Source: a virus. Taken from it: DNA of 64,000 bases. Below are positions 17,020 to 25,086 of the stretch, in pieces. The stretch lies in IMG/VR virus record IMGVR_UViG_3300034683_000192, positions 1 to 64,000 of that record. The stretch is one strand, 5' to 3'. The position numbers and the translations under genes were made by a program. Below the pieces are notes generated by a model, which was not told the origin of the DNA, ran no database searches, and saw only the letters and a program-made list of their open reading frames with translations. Every line of letters begins with the position of its first letter. The first letter of the stretch is position 1.

Positions 17020-17853
17020 ATGCATAAAGGGCAACTAAAAGTCACCTTGGTTGACGAAATCGTCGACTTACCTGCGGTGGCAATTGCCAGGCTTAACCTA
17101 CTGAAGGTTTACCTAGGCTATCGGACGTGTTACTCAAAAGACACTGATCCATTGAAGATGGTAGGATGTGGTGAACGGCACATTGAGCTTGTTGGACATA
17201 CCCCGACAGAAGTCGAAGCAGTTCACATGTCCGTATCGAAAATGGAGAAGCTGATAGCCGATTGTGTAGCCTCCGGTCATGAGGCAGAACTCGAGCATGG
17301 GACACTCACATTTCACGTGAGTGGTGTATCGAGGGCACTGACTCATCAGCAGGTTCGTCATCGTCTAGCGTCGTATGGCCAACAAAGCCAACGATACGTA
17401 AAGATGGACGACCTCGAGGTCATCATTCCTCCATCTATCGAGAATCATGAAAATCCGGAAGTACTTTCGCGCTTTACCAATCTCATCAATCAAATCGAAG
17501 ACTACTATTCATTCGCGATATCGCAGGGTATCAAACCCGAAGATGCTCGCTATGTTACTCCGCAAGCAGCAACGTCAGCGATCACTATTTCCATGAATTT
17601 CCGGTCGCTTCGCAATCTATTTTCACTTCGCTGCTGTAACAGGGCGCAATGGGAAATACGAAATCTTGCTTCGCAGATGCTTGACATCTGCCAGCATCAC
17701 TATCCCGTGATTTTTGCCGATTCTGGTGCCAAGTGCATCCATCTCGGTAAATGTCCTGAAGGCAAGCACATGTGCGCGCACCCCCAGTTCCTGGAACTCA
17801 GACGTGCGTTGACTGCCAAGGAGCCCGTGACCGAAGATGGTCACGTAAATTAA
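17020..17853 (+). CDS. thyX: Flavin-dependent thymidylate synthase ThyX
   Basis: 277 residues. ThyX makes dTMP from dUMP with methylene-tetrahydrofolate and FADH2, supplying thymidine for phage DNA. The signature RHRxxSxxxxSxR is complete: Arg113-His114-Arg115, Ser118, Ser123, Arg125, in QVRHRLASYGQQSQRYVK. The downstream FRSLRNLFSLRCCNRAQWEI segment matches the second conserved region with the folate- and substrate-contacting Arg residues. ATG 17020 follows GGAGGAAATTGAATC. A hairpin terminator at 17894-17929 follows. The enzyme appears intact. Confidence 0.95.
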   Translation: MHKGQLKVTLVDEIVDLPAVAIARLNLLKVYLGYRTCYSKDTDPLKMVGCGERHIELVGHTPTEVEAVHMSVSKMEKLIADCVASGHEAELEHGTLTFHVSGVSRALTHQQVRHRLASYGQQSQRYVKMDDLEVIIPPSIENHENPEVLSRFTNLINQIEDYYSFAISQGIKPEDARYVTPQAATSAITISMNFRSLRNLFSLRCCNRAQWEIRNLASQMLDICQHHYPVIFADSGAKCIHLGKCPEGKHMCAHPQFLELRRALTAKEPVTEDGHVN

Positions 17854-17893
17854 GGTCTGTGGCAAATAGAGCAAGTGAAGCTCGTTTTGCATA

Positions 17894-17929
17894 GGGAAGA
17901 GATGTCCCTTTCGGGGACATCTCTCCCCC
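17894..17929 (+). terminator. Hairpin terminator after thyX
   Basis: AGAGATGTCCC and GGGACATCTCT pair around a TTTCG loop 40 bases past the stop. Confidence 0.7.
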
Positions 17930-18027
17930 CAGACCTTAAACCCAATCTTATGCAATCAGATGTTCTATAGTAACTAGGTCATGGACGTTTGTTGTTCGTG
18001 TGCCGAAAATATTTAAGGCGGAAACCA

Positions 18028-18912
18028 ATGACCACTGAAGTGAAGCCCATCAATGGTATCATGGGTTGTGCCATCGATACCACAGAACAGTGGAATCTCC
18101 ATGGCGATCTTGTCCTGAAAGTAGGGCAACTCGGACTCGAAATAGAGACTCCCCAGGGAATGTCACTCGATGACTTCCTTGCAGCATCTACTCCATCACT
18201 GTATCCTGTTTACATGAAAATCGGTGATGGTCGACATGAGTGGGATGAACTTCCGTACTATCTTGATCAATCAGTACCGATGTCGAGTACTACTGTAAGT
18301 GGACTTATCAAGACGTCTACTCAAGAGCTCGTCGAAGCTGGTACGGACGGTACTACTGCAGTTACTCCTAGTCTTCTTCAGTATGCTAAAGTGGCCGAAG
18401 CTGCAGACCTGTCCACAGGACATGTACTCGCAGGAAAAACTACGGCGGAGGCGGTGCGGAGTGCGATAGAAGCACCAAGTCCGAACGTAGGGAAGCACAG
18501 TTCAGTACAGATAACACACGCCACGGGGCAGCCCCTAGCAAACAATGTAGCAGCCACAGTACTTACGACCTCAACGGCTACTGGCCCTCTTAACGTTTCG
18601 CATTTGAGCGGACAAGCATGCTGGCGCATTCAGGAGTCCGGCGTATACAGATTAGAGCTAGAACTCCCTGTTTTCCCCAGCGCACCAACTGACGCCGTAC
18701 TGTCTGTCTCACGTGTGCGGTATGGGGAGGAAGTGGAACTATACTACAGCATCGATGGCATGCCTGTTGGCTCTGCGTGGGTATCGCTAAAGACAACCAG
18801 TGTGTACGAGTTCAATGCCGGAGACGATGTGGTTTTTAAGGTGCGGCTAATTAATGCGACAGGGATTATCCACAGCGCTTATGGTCGGGCCACAATAACA
18901 AGGCTGCGCTAG
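18028..18912 (+). CDS. Tail fibre protein with swapped C-terminal tip
   Basis: 294 residues from ATG 18028. Residues 1-75 (INGIMGCAIDTTEQWN, then IGDGRHEWDELPY) match the Mtd-N-like attachment domain of fibres and are similar to the start of 19836-20522. About 80-135 is a linker. Residues 150-294 form a beta-rich domain (ESGVYRLELELP, VYEFNAGDDVVFKVRL) that resembles a C1q/TNF-type jelly roll, a plausible receptor-binding tip. Base composition turns GC-rich from about 18440, inside the gene, and stays so to about 19490. That points to acquisition of the tip from another phage. The receptor is unknown. Confidence 0.75.
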   Translation: MTTEVKPINGIMGCAIDTTEQWNLHGDLVLKVGQLGLEIETPQGMSLDDFLAASTPSLYPVYMKIGDGRHEWDELPYYLDQSVPMSSTTVSGLIKTSTQELVEAGTDGTTAVTPSLLQYAKVAEAADLSTGHVLAGKTTAEAVRSAIEAPSPNVGKHSSVQITHATGQPLANNVAATVLTTSTATGPLNVSHLSGQACWRIQESGVYRLELELPVFPSAPTDAVLSVSRVRYGEEVELYYSIDGMPVGSAWVSLKTTSVYEFNAGDDVVFKVRLINATGIIHSAYGRATITRLR

Positions 18913-18924
18913 GAGGAGAACGAA

Positions 18925-19281
18925 ATGAAAAATGCAAGAATACACGAGGCTCTTTGCCTTCTTTTTCCTGCTGCCGACCCTCGCACCGCGTGGAATCTGG
19001 AACAGGGGCCACGCACCAACTTCGAGATTGCCATCACCCAGTGGAACCTTCCAGATCCGCAGCCTACGCAGTCGCAACTGGATGCTGCATACCTCCAGCT
19101 TACCAAGGCTGACCGCTGCGCCGCGATCCAGCGCGAACTCGACGCCATAGACCTGCAATCGGTGCGGCCCGTGCGGGCGAAGCTCGCTGGCACGGCGACG
19201 GCAGAGGACGAGACGCGGCTGGCGTCACTTGAGGCGCAGGCACAGACGCTGCGCGCCGAACTTGCGGGGCTGCCGCAATGA
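18925..19281 (+). CDS. Small tail-fibre-associated protein, GC-rich
   Basis: 118 residues behind AGGAGGAGAACGAA. The stretch FEIAITQWNLPDPQPTQSQL resembles the W-x-x-P-x-x-P-Q-P-T element found in small proteins encoded next to tail fibres (XkdW/tail-assembly-like). The rest is helical and Ala/Arg/Glu-rich. The codons are far more GC-rich than the phage average. Its last bases overlap the next start (ATGA). It is probably part of the same imported cassette as the fibre tip. Confidence 0.7.
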   Translation: MKNARIHEALCLLFPAADPRTAWNLEQGPRTNFEIAITQWNLPDPQPTQSQLDAAYLQLTKADRCAAIQRELDAIDLQSVRPVRAKLAGTATAEDETRLASLEAQAQTLRAELAGLPQ

Positions 19282-19586
19282 CCGCCACGCTAACACCCAC
19301 TGCCTACACCCTGCGCTGTGGCCCCCACCACGCGAGCTACGGCGACCCGTACACCATCGCAGCGCATGTGCAGCGCATCGGCAAGGACAGGGCACACGTC
19401 AGCGGGGCGTCCACCGTGCAGTCGGCGGCGTCCATGTCCGCATGGCTGGCGAAGCGCTGCGCTGCCTGTTTGGCATTGTCATGGCCTAAGCAAGAGGATG
19501 AAGCAGTCGCGTACTCGAACGATAACACAGCCACCTATCCCGATGCTTACGTCGATTGCTATTCGAAGAGGAATCACTCTTGGTGA
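19278..19586 (+). CDS. Chimeric small ORF at edge of GC-rich cassette
   Basis: 102 residues starting MTATLTPTAYTLRCGPHHAS, by four-base overlap with the upstream gene. The first 70 residues lie in GC-rich DNA. After about 19490 the composition drops to the phage average and the frame continues as YSNDNTATYPDAYVDCYSK. The junction suggests the original 3' end was lost on recombination. It may still be translated, but its function is unknown. Confidence 0.45.
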   Translation: MTATLTPTAYTLRCGPHHASYGDPYTIAAHVQRIGKDRAHVSGASTVQSAASMSAWLAKRCAACLALSWPKQEDEAVAYSNDNTATYPDAYVDCYSKRNHSW

Positions 19587-19746
19587 GTTAGTATCGAGAG
19601 TTTTGGAGAACGTGCGACTTAGTACGATAATAACCGGAGACATACTCGGACAACAACAGAATTTCGAGGATCAGTTAAGGATAGCCACGACGATCGAAGA
19701 AATCGAACAGATTGATGTGGTTTATGTGTATCCGGATGTCGTATAG
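19543..19746 (+). pseudogene. Remnant of a displaced gene (67 residues)
   Basis: A frame offset from the chimeric ORF reads ITLGELVSRVLENVRLST, then GQQQNFEDQLRIATTIEEIE, and ends VYVYPDVV. It is protein-like and has native composition. ATG 19543 has no ribosome site, so this looks like the 3' remainder of the resident fibre-associated gene that the GC-rich cassette replaced. Confidence 0.4.
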
Positions 19747-19835
19747 AAAAGCATAATTCTATGCTAGCAAGTGACTCAGTTAGGTGTTCTAATTTGAGTG
19801 CACTGCAATACACCAGTACGAAAGGAGTTTCTCAA

Positions 19836-20522
19836 ATGCCGATGAATCCCGATGTGAAAATCGTCAATGCCGCTGTCGGTATGGCCACCGACACCACTGC
19901 TGGCTGGGCTGCATCCGATCCGGTGCTGCTGAACGGTATGCAGGGTATCGATACCACGACCGGCATCATCAAGGTCGGTGATGGCGTTCTGAAGTGGTCG
20001 GAACTGCCCGCGAAGATCGATGCCGTCCTGACCCAGGCCCAGAAGGCCCTGCTGGATGCCGCCGGCGCTGCTGACGGTGTGGCCCTGCTGGATGGTACCG
20101 GCAAGCTGCCCATGTCCGCTCTGCCCAGCGGTGTCGTGTCCGGCGCCATCAAGTACGTGGCCGACATCGCCGCCCGTGATGCTCTGGTCGGCGATCAGCG
20201 CAATGGTCTGATCTTCGTGCTGAACGCCACCGGAGATACCTCGGTTGCCGCTGGTTCTGCTCAGTACACCTGGAACGGCGAAGGCTGGGACAAGGTCGCT
20301 GAAGAAGAATCGATGGACATCGACTTCACCACCATGCTGGCTCCGTACCACAAGGTGTCGGATACCGTGGACGTGCTGGTCGATGGTACCACCAAGGTCG
20401 TCATGACCGCTCAGGAACGCGCCGACCTGGCCGACCTGAAGACTGACGCGATCCGTTTCTCGGATACCCTGTGGATCCAGGGTCCCTCCGCGTCGGAACT
20501 CGCTGGCTACACCGTGGTGTAA
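19836..20522 (+). CDS. Abundant Mtd-N-like fibre or decoration protein
   Basis: 228 residues from ATG 19836 behind AAAGGAG. Residues 10-70 (VNAAVGMATDTTAGWAASDP, then GIIKVGDGVLKWSELP) repeat the attachment-domain pattern of the fibre at 18028. The middle has the peptide-linker motif LLDGTGKLPMSALPSG common in phage fibres. The C-terminus is a short beta-rich domain ending ELAGYTVV. Codons are strongly optimised and GC-rich, like the 44414-45496 gene, which suggests a highly abundant virion protein. A strong terminator follows. Confidence 0.75.
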   Translation: MPMNPDVKIVNAAVGMATDTTAGWAASDPVLLNGMQGIDTTTGIIKVGDGVLKWSELPAKIDAVLTQAQKALLDAAGAADGVALLDGTGKLPMSALPSGVVSGAIKYVADIAARDALVGDQRNGLIFVLNATGDTSVAAGSAQYTWNGEGWDKVAEEESMDIDFTTMLAPYHKVSDTVDVLVDGTTKVVMTAQERADLADLKTDAIRFSDTLWIQGPSASELAGYTVV

Positions 20523-20554
20523 TTCCAGCGATACCGTCTACGTTCGAACGAAGC

Positions 20555-20587
20555 GAGCAGAGGTCCTTCGGGGCCTCTGCTCCTTTT
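20555..20587 (+). terminator. Rho-independent terminator
   Basis: GAGCAGAGGTCC and GGGCCTCTGCTC around a TTCG loop, followed by CTTTT: the most classical terminator in the window. Confidence 0.85.
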
Positions 20588-20625
20588 AATGTTATGCAAT
20601 TTATTCCAAAAATAAGGAGTGTTCC

Positions 20626-21054
20626 ATGAGTTTTTTCATAAGCAGCCCTGGTACGTCAGCACGATTCTTTGATGGAGCTCCTGATACGAATGGATTGTCC
20701 ATTCTTGATCCAGGTGCAAAAGAAGTTACCAAGATCGACCTTCAGGTTTCAAACACCACCACTGGTGCGATATCTATTCAGGGTATTGCCAAAGGTGTGT
20801 GTGAGATCAATATCTACTATTCGAATTGGGCAGACCCGATCAGTGATGACCACGATTTCGCTAACTGCAACCCATACGGAATCGAAAAGGGTAAGAACAT
20901 TCTGGCATTCAAAGCTGGAGAAGCCTTCGTTCCTACTCCTAACGAAAAATTTCATAAAGTGATTTCTGTTCCTATCTGCAGATATGTCTGGATCGAAGTC
21001 GTCAATACTGATGCAGGTAAGAACCCGATCGTCATTCACGCGCTCTTCGTGTAG
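20626..21054 (+). CDS. Beta-rich virion protein, probably fibre-associated
   Basis: 142 residues behind AAGGAGTGTTCC. It is predicted beta-rich and Gly/Thr/Asp-rich, with strand pairs such as KIDLQVSNTTTGAISIQGI and a C-terminus VWIEVVNTDAGKNPIVIHALFV. There is no signal or membrane segment. It lies between a fibre and a fibre-like gene and overlaps neither. A fibre tip, adhesin or hinge piece is likely by context. The fold is not identified. Confidence 0.65.
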   Translation: MSFFISSPGTSARFFDGAPDTNGLSILDPGAKEVTKIDLQVSNTTTGAISIQGIAKGVCEINIYYSNWADPISDDHDFANCNPYGIEKGKNILAFKAGEAFVPTPNEKFHKVISVPICRYVWIEVVNTDAGKNPIVIHALFV

Positions 21055-21066
21055 GAGGAAATAGTC

Positions 21067-21732
21067 ATGACTTGGGTCCTCACGAACTGGGCTTCGGATG
21101 GTGGAGGAATAGGTGATGGATCGAGTGGTGGTGGGGAAATGCGTGTACATGGAAGTGACATGCATGATGCTACTGTTCCAAAGATCATACATCCCAATCT
21201 TCTCTACAACTCAACCGGTATGATGAATCTTGGTGGATGGATAAACACCACCAAAGTCATCAACTACCGAGATGAATTCATCATCGATGATTTTTCCTAT
21301 TTCCTTCTGACTGGGAACACTGAAGGGTCCGGATTCTCATGTCAATCACTTCCTCTGAAGGAAGGAGTTGTACATACGTTCAGCGGAACTTTCGTATCGG
21401 AGGATATTCTCAGAATCTCCATGTTTTTCCAAGATCAAACTGGAGTCAACGATTTCTCAAAAACTATCGGTTCTGTAATACTTTTTGAACAAAATTTCCC
21501 AAACGGAACCGCACGTGTAGAGGCATCCTTCACACCCCCAGTTGGGACGTACGCAGGATATCTTTGCATCGAATATCTGGCAACAGATGAAGCACATACT
21601 GCTACTCTGTCTCGGATGAAAATCGAAGAGAGCGCTACTGCTACCGACTGGGTACCATGTCTGACTGATCCTTATCAGAACAACATCGTGATTCAGCCGC
21701 TCAATGCAGCAGCTCTATTGAAAGGAATCTAA
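21067..21732 (+). CDS. Carbohydrate-binding-like tail fibre domain protein
   Basis: 221 residues behind AGGAGGAAATAGTC. After a Gly/Ser-rich linker (1-40), residues 43-190 follow the pattern of fibre carbohydrate-binding modules: NLLYNSTG...GGW at the start, and LSRMKIEESATATDWVPCLTDP near the end, comparable to the common K-x-E-x-G-x-x-A-T-x-W-x-P motif. It is likely a receptor-contacting virion protein. The C-terminal AAALLKGI tail may attach it. Its stop is two bases before the peptidase gene. Confidence 0.65.
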   Translation: MTWVLTNWASDGGGIGDGSSGGGEMRVHGSDMHDATVPKIIHPNLLYNSTGMMNLGGWINTTKVINYRDEFIIDDFSYFLLTGNTEGSGFSCQSLPLKEGVVHTFSGTFVSEDILRISMFFQDQTGVNDFSKTIGSVILFEQNFPNGTARVEASFTPPVGTYAGYLCIEYLATDEAHTATLSRMKIEESATATDWVPCLTDPYQNNIVIQPLNAAALLKGI

Positions 21733-21734
21733 TC

Positions 21735-22223
21735 ATGTATATCCCGAAGTATTTCAAACTCTATGAGTTGGTAGGGCCGGAATTCTACGCTTTGGTAACA
21801 AAGCAAAAGCTTGAGCAGAAAGCTTTTGGGATTTTCGATACCTATCTTCTCATTACTGCAGATCTCTTGCGTGAAAGATATGGTACCGCCACCATCAACA
21901 ACTGGTTCAATGGTGGTAGTCTTAAAGAACGCGGTCTCAGAGAAATGAATACTGGTACTGGAGCAGTATTGAGTGCGCATAAGTTCGCACGTGCATTTGA
22001 CATGAACTTCAAAAATGCGACAGCAGAAGAAGTTCGTGAAGATATGCGAAAAGGTGGATGTTTCAAACCAGGATTCAGATTCGATCCCACTAAGGGATTT
22101 GAATGTTTCAAGAATATTCACCGAGTGGAATCCACCATGGATGGCAAACCAATTTCGTGGTTTCATATGGACAGATTCAATCACTACAACGAAGACGGAT
22201 CGATCGTGCAGCTGCATGTATAG
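21735..22223 (+). CDS. M15-family peptidase, probable endolysin
   Basis: 162 residues behind AAAGGAATCTAATC. The zinc site of D-Ala-D-Ala-type M15 peptidases is visible: SAHKFARAFD (His82, Asp89) and SWFHMD (Trp142, His144). Such enzymes cut peptidoglycan cross-links. There is no signal peptide, so release would need a holin, and a holin-like gene follows. A tail-associated hydrolase is possible because fibre genes precede it. Confidence 0.75.
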   Translation: MYIPKYFKLYELVGPEFYALVTKQKLEQKAFGIFDTYLLITADLLRERYGTATINNWFNGGSLKERGLREMNTGTGAVLSAHKFARAFDMNFKNATAEEVREDMRKGGCFKPGFRFDPTKGFECFKNIHRVESTMDGKPISWFHMDRFNHYNEDGSIVQLHV

Positions 22224-22230
22224 CCTGGAT

Positions 22231-22254
22231 GGTGTCTACCCGAAAGGGTAGCAC
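22231..22254 (+). terminator. Hairpin after peptidase gene
   Basis: GGTGTCTACCC and GGGTAGCACC pair around GAAA with one bulge. Confidence 0.5.
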
Positions 22255-22323
22255 CTCCAAAAAAGTTATTATAAATGAAAAATAGTATGTCTACGAGTAG
22301 TAAATTCACACTACGAGGTCAAC

Positions 22324-22941
22324 ATGGATCCAATAATTACCCCATTAGTGGGAATTTTGGCTGCAAAAGGATTCGGGTTTTTGAAAGATCTCATCGTTGG
22401 AGCTACCGATGAAGGGATATCGAAAACCAAAGAATTCATCGAAACGAAGACTGGTATTCCTCTTGTTGATGGGGCCGGTCAATCCACAGTAGAGACTCTT
22501 ACGGACGAACAACTCAAGAAGATCGCAGAAACAATTGAAGATAATCATCTTGAACTCGAACAGCTTCTTGTTCGAAAGATGGAGATTATTGCTGGGGATG
22601 CATCAGATGCACGTGATATGCAACGAGATGCATTGACAACCGCAAAAGAAGTAACGAAGACAGGGAACGCGTACGCTATTCGTCAAGCGTGGTTTTCTGC
22701 CAACTTCATTTACTTTTACGCACTGATCATCACTCTTCTCAGTTATGTATTTGAATCATTAGTTTTGTTTGTCGAATTTCCGGCAGACAAGAGTCAATAC
22801 CTCAACCAAATAATCAGTACCAACAGCAACGTAAAGCTGATCTTGGTAGGGTTTTTCTTCGGTGGTGCAGTTACTACCGCAGTGAATGCATATACACAGA
22901 AACGCAGAGCGTCAGATTCTCGAGATGATCAGACTAACTGA
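22324..22941 (+). CDS. Holin-like membrane protein (3TM-holin type)
   Basis: 205 residues. An amphipathic N-terminal half (GFLKDLIVGATDEGISKTKEF, then DASDARDMQRDALTTAKE) is followed by two strong membrane helices near 121-148 and 169-190 and a basic tail. The order (helical head, ARDMQ element, C-terminal hydrophobic pair) resembles the 3TM holin family of phages and gene-transfer agents. It lies directly after the M15 peptidase. Role in timed membrane permeabilisation is inferred from that pairing. Confidence 0.6.
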   Translation: MDPIITPLVGILAAKGFGFLKDLIVGATDEGISKTKEFIETKTGIPLVDGAGQSTVETLTDEQLKKIAETIEDNHLELEQLLVRKMEIIAGDASDARDMQRDALTTAKEVTKTGNAYAIRQAWFSANFIYFYALIITLLSYVFESLVLFVEFPADKSQYLNQIISTNSNVKLILVGFFFGGAVTTAVNAYTQKRRASDSRDDQTN

Positions 22942-23008
22942 TTCGGGGGGTAAACACCCATTATCTACCCGACCATGGTAGATAGACGCAATGTGCGGAG
23001 GTCCTACC

Positions 23009-23278
23009 ATGACCATGCCAACAATCCCACACGAATTGTCCGTTGAGAATCTTACACGTGTTCGCGCTATACTGGCAAACTGTATTCGTTCCGCGGAACA
23101 TCAGTTGCAATCAGTCATAGCGTTGAATACAACCTATGTCGGAATCACTGCTGCGGCAGACACACTAGCAGCCGAGATAGGACACGAGTGTAAGTATATC
23201 TTTGCGTGGACATCCGAAGTGACGGAGTCGCCTCCAGAAGAAGTTGAAAAAACGACTATCTGGTGCAAAGGGAGGTAG
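23009..23278 (+). CDS. Small hypothetical protein in lysis region
   Basis: 89 residues. I chose ATG 23009 because GGAGGTCCTACC precedes it. An in-frame ATG at 22991 lacks a site. Helical, with no signal peptide or membrane segment, and two cysteines near the C-terminus. A 7-pair hairpin near 22964-22984 separates it from the holin-like gene. An accessory lysis role is only a guess from position. Confidence 0.6.
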   Translation: MTMPTIPHELSVENLTRVRAILANCIRSAEHQLQSVIALNTTYVGITAAADTLAAEIGHECKYIFAWTSEVTESPPEEVEKTTIWCKGR

Positions 23279-23335
23279 CTATGTTACTCTATTTCGTGTT
23301 GTACCCTTCCTGCACAACACAACAAGGTTTAGGTT

Positions 23336-23917
23336 ATGTCAGATAGAGCAACCGACGCAAATTCACTAGTGATTGGAATCGCTCGGGATTGTGCGATCTT
23401 GAGAGAACTCCAGACACGATCGGAAGCAGAACTCAAAGAACTGTCACAAAAATCCACTGCGATGAGTGCTAGCATTTCGTCTTTGCAGGACAAATTTCGT
23501 GCATATACGAATGCAGTGCGGGACATCCAGAAGTTTGCAAAAGCATTGAGTGGTAAAGTCGATACAATCGTCATGGACGTCACGGAACTTAAGTTCAAGG
23601 TGAAAGACATCGATGATGATCGTGAAGATTGTCCTGTGAAATTTTCTGCGATCACTGATCGACTTACCGCCATCACACTCACACTCAGTTCGGTCGAGAC
23701 GGCATTCACTCAATTGAAAGAACGTATGGATGCAGCCGAGAAGCTTCACACCGTAATCCAGGAAGAACTGGATAAGGTGAAAGCTAGGAATACTGCAGTC
23801 AAAGCAATAATTGCATTCACCAAATCGTCGTGGGTGGTTTTGGGTGCCCTGATCACTGCGGCAATCAGTATCTGGCAGCTGTATGTCAATTACGTGCGAC
23901 CACTGCTCCCCAAATAA
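23336..23917 (+). CDS. Coiled-coil protein with C-terminal membrane anchor
   Basis: 193 residues. Residues 10-150 are long amphipathic helices and coiled coil (ELKELSQKSTAMSASISSL, then LTLSSVETAFTQLKERMDAA). One membrane helix near 166-185 (WVVLGALITAAISIWQLYV) is followed by a short tail RPLLPK. A spanin-like or holin-associated role would fit after the peptidase and holin-like genes, but the anchor is C-terminal, unlike typical i-spanins. A terminator follows immediately. Confidence 0.65.
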   Translation: MSDRATDANSLVIGIARDCAILRELQTRSEAELKELSQKSTAMSASISSLQDKFRAYTNAVRDIQKFAKALSGKVDTIVMDVTELKFKVKDIDDDREDCPVKFSAITDRLTAITLTLSSVETAFTQLKERMDAAEKLHTVIQEELDKVKARNTAVKAIIAFTKSSWVVLGALITAAISIWQLYVNYVRPLLPK

Positions 23918-23919
23918 CG

Positions 23920-23950
23920 CGTAGGGGTATCCCGAAAGGGGTCCCCTACG
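23920..23950 (+). terminator. Hairpin terminator ending the lysis region
   Basis: CGTAGGGG...CCC-GAAA-GGGG...CCCCTACG, two bases past the stop codon at 23917. Confidence 0.7.
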
Positions 23951-24055
23951 CCTATATGTATTTTCGTCATTTTGTCAGACTTATTGTAATCAAAAATGAT
24001 GCTTAGTGATATTACGTGATGCTCAGTGATACCCTGTGATACTGGAGGAACATTC

Positions 24056-24496
24056 GTGAAGAAAAAGAATCCTACTACCCTCTATACTGATGGAAGTTGT
24101 TATCCTGATGGAAGAGGTGGATATGCTGCTATTTCTCCAGATGGTCACGTGGTATGCGGTAATGCCGAAAATACTACCAATAACCAAATGGAGATTACCG
24201 CTGTAGCTAGAGGTCTAGCAAGTCTCGATCCTGGGCAGCACGTGGTGATTCATTCAGATAGTCAGTATGTGGTAAAAGCATTTACCGATGGATGGATGAA
24301 AAACTGGCAAAAGCGAGGCTGGAAATCTTCTTCTGGTGCACCTGTCAAAAATAGAGAACATTGGGAAGATCTCAACCAAGAAATCTCCAGACATAAGTCT
24401 GTGGAGTTCAAATGGGTGAAAGGACATAATGGAACAACCGGAAATGAAGCTGCGGATGACTTAGCAGAATGTGCTGTTCAGCAGCTTAAGAAATAG
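24056..24496 (+). CDS. rnhA: Ribonuclease HI
   Basis: 146 residues. GTG 24056 is preferred because GGAGGAACATTC precedes it. A GTG at 24026 in frame has no site. The active-site residues are present: Asp12 (LYTDGSCYP), Glu46 (NNQMEITA), Asp68 (IHSDSQYV), the His-containing loop KGHNGTTGNEAADDLA with its final Asp, and the basic WMKNWQKRGWKSSSG handle. It removes RNA from RNA-DNA hybrids, such as primers, in phage replication. One near-match to TATATTAC (GATATTAC, 24007-24014) lies upstream. Confidence 0.96.
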   Translation: MKKKNPTTLYTDGSCYPDGRGGYAAISPDGHVVCGNAENTTNNQMEITAVARGLASLDPGQHVVIHSDSQYVVKAFTDGWMKNWQKRGWKSSSGAPVKNREHWEDLNQEISRHKSVEFKWVKGHNGTTGNEAADDLAECAVQQLKK

Positions 24497-24514
24497 ATCG
24501 ATACGAATGAAGAT

Positions 24515-24544
24515 CTAGATGGAGGCCATCAGGCCTCCATCTAG
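24515..24544. terminator. Bidirectional hairpin between rnhA and convergent gene
   Basis: Perfect 13-base arms CTAGATGGAGGCC and GGCCTCCATCTAG with ATCA loop, between stops at 24496 and 24561. Confidence 0.8.
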
Positions 24545-24560
24545 AGTTTATGTCTGCATG

Positions 24561-24787
24561 TTACCCAATGAGGATATAGATCTTTCCATCGATATCCCGA
24601 ATTTTTTGTTCTCTTCCTTCTATCCAATCGATCGGCGGTTCAACGATCGTTGTTTGAAGAAGGCTTTCCCAACGAGAAGAATTGTTGTTGTTTTTGGGAT
24701 CTTTTGGTGCAACTATTCTTCGACAGAGATGACCAGAGACAGATCCGTCAGGCCACCGATTCCATCCAGTTAAGCCATACTCGAATC
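24561..24787 (-). pseudogene. Out-of-frame 3' part of the 24788-25027 gene
   Basis: Protein-like frame reading YGLTGWNRWPDGSVSGHL, then VEPPIDWIEGREQKIRDID, ending at a stop next to the shared terminator. It has no start codon of its own and lies in the -1 frame relative to the upstream 79-residue ORF. No slippery heptamer was found near the junction, so a frameshift mutation (or sequencing error) that split one gene of about 155 residues is the simplest reading. Confidence 0.45.
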
Positions 24788-25027
24788 TTACTGAGGATGG
24801 CCGGGTATCTCGTCTGTCGGGACTATTGCGAACATGAACCCCGTGGGGAATCTCACGCATTCGTATTCTCCTACATATTTGGTTTCTAGGTAACGAGTTT
24901 GCACTCGAGTCTCGAGAGGAATCCAATCCACCTTTTCGACTGGTCGTACACAGAGTTGCCCGGAAAGTGTACAACTTAAGCGATCGACATTCACATCGAA
25001 TACTCCGAATGCTGGGCGAAAATCCAT
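24788..25027 (-). CDS. Small hypothetical protein, probably frameshifted
   Basis: 79 residues from ATG 25027 behind AAGGATTTTACTC. It begins MDFRPAFGVFDVNVDRLSC. Beta-rich, no membrane segments. The end (PTDEIPGHPQ) runs into a stop exactly where a protein-like frame continues in the -1 register to 24561. The two pieces together would make about 155 residues. No family recognised. Confidence 0.55.
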   Translation of the reverse strand: MDFRPAFGVFDVNVDRLSCTLSGQLCVRPVEKVDWIPLETRVQTRYLETKYVGEYECVRFPTGFMFAIVPTDEIPGHPQ

Positions 25028-25058
25028 GAGTAAAATCCTTGATTTGTAGTGAGATGAA

Positions 25059-25077
25059 GGGGACCCATAGGATCCCC
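25059..25077 (-). terminator. Hairpin after DNA polymerase gene
   Basis: GGGGACCC and GGATCCCC pair around ATA. The variant pair is G-U only on the minus strand, matching the gene ending at 25087. Confidence 0.5.
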
Positions 25078-25086
25078 AATCATCGT

